From the NCBI GenBank assembly GCA_020347585.1, contig CP070733.1, positions 574,573 through 581,647 of the forward strand: a stretch of DNA of 7,075 nucleotides. The letters are read 5' to 3'. Shown here piece after piece: positions 5,677-7,075 of this stretch (position 1 is its first letter; every line of letters begins with the position of its first letter). This DNA comes from Pseudomonadota bacterium (GTDB lineage: Bacteria; Pseudomonadota; Gammaproteobacteria; CAMYNG01). The position numbers and the translations under genes are program-made. The notes under the pieces were generated by a model, which was given only the letters and a program-made list of their open reading frames with translations, was not told where the DNA came from and made no database searches.

Positions 5677-5734
5677 GTTGAATCAAGCGCTTCAGCCGAC
5701 GCGTAAAACGCGTGGCTGAGCTTTGTCGTTAACG
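5677..5734 (+). other. attC recombination site 4 (about 58 bp, degenerate left box)
   Basis: The right box GTTAACG is at 5728-5734 and the left box GTTGAAT at 5677-5683, which departs from the expected AAC ending. The inner part is good: CT, CAGCC and ACGCG (5690-5703) pair with CGCGT and GGCTGAG (5709-5720) around a TAAAA region, leaving one T (5691 or 5692) and G5698 unpaired, as in attC. The block TTCAGCCGACGCG resembles the TTCAAGCCGAC of classical 59-be. The GTT box sits in a perfect 12-bp palindrome, GTCGTTAACGAC (5725-5736). The weak left box suggests decay at the array end. Confidence 0.62.
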
Positions 5735-5798
5735 ACCGTTTCTTTCTGCTGAGCGGAAAATGGAATGCTCTGTTGGAAATTGTCGCTTAGGCGCGAAA

Positions 5799-5821
5799 GC
5801 GGAACCTTGCCGATGTTCCGC
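5799..5821 (-). terminator. Hairpin between the convergent cassette array and zinc-finger gene, possible terminator
   Basis: GCGGAAC (5799-5805) and GTTCCGC (5815-5821) are perfect 7-bp arms around a 9-nt loop. It lies 63 bp beyond the stop of the - strand zinc-finger gene, and on that strand it is followed by CTTTC, a weak U-tract. It may terminate that transcript or act on both strands between convergent genes. The U-tract is too short for certainty. Confidence 0.35.
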
Positions 5822-5864
5822 CACGCAAGTGACCTTGTCTACGAACTACAGATGAAGCAGGCGC

Positions 5865-5876
5865 CGCAAATTTGCG
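5865..5876. repeat. 12-bp perfect palindrome downstream of the zinc-finger gene
   Basis: CGCAAATTTGCG is self-complementary and lies 7 nt beyond the stop of the - strand zinc-finger gene, set between GCGC on the left and CG on the right. It could be a protein-binding site or part of a weak transcript-end fold. There is no T-run. Confidence 0.5.
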
Positions 5877-5883
5877 CGTTCTT

Positions 5884-6342
5884 TCACGCCCCATTCTCGA
5901 TTTTGGTAACACCTGTAGTAGCCCGTTTTACGCACTTATAGCAAATAAATGCGTTATCGCCCTTGATTAGCCCATCGGCCTCGAACCACGGTGTACCACA
6001 GAAAGAGCACTGGGGTTGGAGGTCTTCTGGCAGAAGGTCAGCCCTGGTGTAGTTGGTATCGCGCCATCTTGACGATAAGCCCTCGTACTCCATTTGCGCT
6101 TGCTGCTTTGCTTGTTCCAAGGATTCGAATCCTCTTGCACCCAGCGTTTCCCAGTTTTCATCGCAATAAAACAGCAACAGGTCACCAGTGCGCATATCAC
6201 GGCAGAGCGCAAGACCGGGAACATTCCCAATCGGTTTTCCGTCGTGATATGTAGAGGATTTATCGGTGTAGCGAACAGACGCGTCACAAATCGCGAACGC
6301 CTGAACCAGTGCGCCGTCGATTATGCGAGGTGGCTCATCCAT
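5884..6342 (-). CDS. Protein with C-terminal ClpX-type C4 zinc finger, function unknown
   Basis: This 152-residue protein is probably cytoplasmic. The C-terminal part (about 110-141) carries a ClpX-type C4 zinc finger: C112-x2-C115, then a GLIKGDNAFIC stretch, then C134-x2-C137, closely like the CSFC...FIC-x2-C of ClpX. No AAA+ domain follows, so it is not ClpX. Residues 1-105 form a domain I do not recognise, with a conserved-looking GNVPGLALCRDMRTGDLLLFYCDENWE segment (39-65) that suggests a beta-rich fold, and a charged helix around 73-90. In ClpX this finger mediates dimerisation and substrate or adaptor binding; a protein-binding role here is inference. The start is 17 nt after the GST stop on the same strand, with no clear Shine-Dalgarno, so it may be translated from the GST transcript. 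It runs convergently to the cassettes. Confidence 0.75.
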   Translation of the reverse strand: MDEPPRIIDGALVQAFAICDASVRYTDKSSTYHDGKPIGNVPGLALCRDMRTGDLLLFYCDENWETLGARGFESLEQAKQQAQMEYEGLSSRWRDTNYTRADLLPEDLQPQCSFCGTPWFEADGLIKGDNAFICYKCVKRATTGVTKIENGA

Positions 6343-6359
6343 ATTTTTTTGGTGTCTGG

Positions 6360-6962
6360 CTACTCTTGCGGTTCAGTCTCGCGCATGGAGAGCTGACGCG
6401 AGAAGGTGTCGTACCATGCCGCCAGCGCCGGATGGCGCTCGCGCCAGTCCTCGGCGCTCTTGCGAAAATCCAGGTAACCCAGCGTACAGGCGGCGCTGAT
6501 GGTGCCGATGGTCAACACCCCGCTCCATTCGCGCATGTCATGTTCCAGCGCGTCGAGTGCGCGATAGATAGCCGCCAGTTGCTGACCGTCCCACTGCGAC
6601 GATTGTTGTTCCGCAGGCCGCTGGCTTTCGAGCCGGCGCAGCACCGCGGCATCGAGAATGCCGTCACAAAGCGCCTCCTCGCGCAGCGCCTGCCAGCGCG
6701 CCGGACCGGCGGGTGGAATGAGGCGTGTGCCCTGGTGCAGGTTGTCGAGGTACTCGCAAATCACCGGTGAGTCGTAGAGCGTTTCGCCATCGTCTGTCAC
6801 AAGCGTCGGTACCTTGCCGAGCGGATTGTCGACCAGCAGGTCGTGGTCCTCGGCCCAGGGGTTGGTTACCACCGGTTCGATGCGATGCATCAGGCCGGTT
6901 TCGATCGCCAGCACACGCACCTTGCGCGAGTAGGGCGAGGTCGGGGAGTAACGCAGTTTCAA
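6360..6962 (-). CDS. Glutathione S-transferase family protein (YibF-like)
   Basis: This 200-residue cytosolic protein has the canonical GST two-domain fold, normally conjugating or reducing substrates with glutathione. The thioredoxin-like N-terminal domain carries the active-site serine region SPTSPYSRKVR (6-16), the cis-proline motif KVPTL (50-54) and the gamma-glutamyl contact DS (64-65) in LYDSPVICEYLD. The helical C-terminal domain ends with the LGYLDFR block (161-167) and the WYDTF helix, as in the YibF-like group. The aspartate usual in the N-capping box before that block appears replaced: the sequence reads GTISAAC at 153-159. The start codon is TTG at 6962-6960; it is supported by AGGAG upstream on the same strand and by an in-frame TAG at 6996-6998 with no ATG or GTG between. 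The gene lies upstream of the zinc-finger gene and is probably chromosomal rather than part of the cassette cluster. Confidence 0.92.
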   Translation of the reverse strand: MKLRYSPTSPYSRKVRVLAIETGLMHRIEPVVTNPWAEDHDLLVDNPLGKVPTLVTDDGETLYDSPVICEYLDNLHQGTRLIPPAGPARWQALREEALCDGILDAAVLRRLESQRPAEQQSSQWDGQQLAAIYRALDALEHDMREWSGVLTIGTISAACTLGYLDFRKSAEDWRERHPALAAWYDTFSRQLSMRETEPQE

Positions 6963-6972
6963 AGCGCAGGTT

Positions 6973-6977
6973 CTCCT
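6973..6977 (-). promoter_or_regulatory. Ribosome binding site supporting the TTG start of the GST gene
   Basis: AGGAG on the - strand lies about 10 nt before the TTG at 6962. There is no ATG or GTG in frame between the upstream stop (6996-6998) and this TTG, so the site decides the start. Confidence 0.65.
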
Positions 6978-7018
6978 GGTCCGCCGGGGCTCTAGCTAAT
7001 TTGGCATCGATTTGCCGT

Positions 7019-7075
7019 TCAGACGCCAGCGGTGCCCGTATGACGATTTTTGAGGCGCACATAGTGCTGCGCCGA
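7019..7075 (-). CDS. Possible C-terminal end of an upstream gene (partial)
   Basis: One - strand frame is open from the window edge and ends at a TGA (7021-7019) after 18 codons reading SAQHYVRLKNRHTGTAGV. A gene end here would fit upstream of the GST start, but 18 codons are too few to prove coding and the residues match no family I recognise. The other two frames are also partly open. Confidence 0.25.
   Translation of the reverse strand, partial: SAQHYVRLKNRHTGTAGV

Larger units (their letters stand above)
3674..5734 (+). mobile_element. Integron gene-cassette cluster without integrase (CALIN), four cassettes
   Basis: Four small, mutually unrelated + strand genes are each followed by an attC-like site in the same orientation, at 4028-4135, 4589-4663, 5007-5095 and 5677-5734. 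Cutting after the G of each GTT box gives cassettes at 4130-4657, 4658-5089 and 5090-5728, plus a first cassette whose left end is undefined. The gene-plus-attC periodicity, the closeness of stop codons to the AAC boxes (overlapping to about 30 nt), and the AT-rich genes unlike the flanking chromosome are the hallmarks of integron cassettes. The attC sites differ in length and sequence, which suggests cassettes of different origin. No intI gene or attI site is seen; aroE occupies the side where they would be expected. The true cluster may begin upstream of 3674. Confidence 0.8.

Noticed and set aside
3674..5734. CRISPR array or tandem repeat as explanation for the regularly spaced repeats
   Set aside because: The repeats are imperfect inverted repeats of differing sequence 350-550 bp apart with genes between them, not short identical direct repeats with spacers.
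6309..6770. + strand open frame opposite the GST gene
   Set aside because: It is antisense to a clearly recognisable GST and has no family resemblance.
6664..7062. - strand frame starting at an ATG upstream of the GST gene
   Set aside because: Most of it overlaps the GST coding region in another frame and the residues look like a shadow.

Overview
The window looks like a gammaproteobacterial chromosome with GC-rich housekeeping genes (the hemB, DUF47-pit, aroE and glutathione S-transferase-like proteins all read as gammaproteobacterial; I cannot name a genus). Into it is set a stretch of visibly more AT-rich accessory DNA. The 5' part (1-3257) is a co-directional block: the 3' end of hemB (heme biosynthesis), a PhoU-like DUF47 protein, a PiT-family phosphate permease immediately downstream of it, and aroE (shikimate dehydrogenase) only 6 nt after the permease stop. 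The DUF47-pit pair is a standard phosphate-uptake unit. aroE is probably co-transcribed with it.

From about 3600 to 5734 the character changes. Four small + strand genes, each encoding an unrelated protein (a secreted DUF5329/YfeK-like protein, a four-helix membrane protein of unknown family, a YkgJ-type CxxCxxCC protein and a membrane-anchored DUF302 protein), are each followed by an imperfect inverted-repeat element. These elements look like integron attC recombination sites: an AAC-ending box near the stop codon, a GTT-starting box 58-108 bp further on, complementary inner arms, and in the best cases unpaired extrahelical bases. All four sites point the same way. No integron integrase gene is present and aroE directly abuts the left side, so I read this as an integrase-less gene-cassette cluster (a CALIN) between aroE and a glutathione S-transferase locus.

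The right part (5884-6962) is on the - strand: a GST-like protein with a TTG start, followed 17 nt later by a small protein ending in a ClpX-type C4 zinc finger, running convergently toward the cassette cluster. The 235-bp junction between the DUF302 gene and the zinc-finger gene contains the last attC, a 12-bp palindrome over its GTT box, a 7-bp-arm hairpin and a second 12-bp palindrome.

The 416-bp stretch between aroE and the first cassette gene holds no convincing gene. It has a long-range inverted repeat and a possible decayed attC. The cassette genes are not expected to form one pathway; cassettes are acquired independently. The array may be useful as a record of horizontal acquisition and as a source of poorly characterised small proteins.
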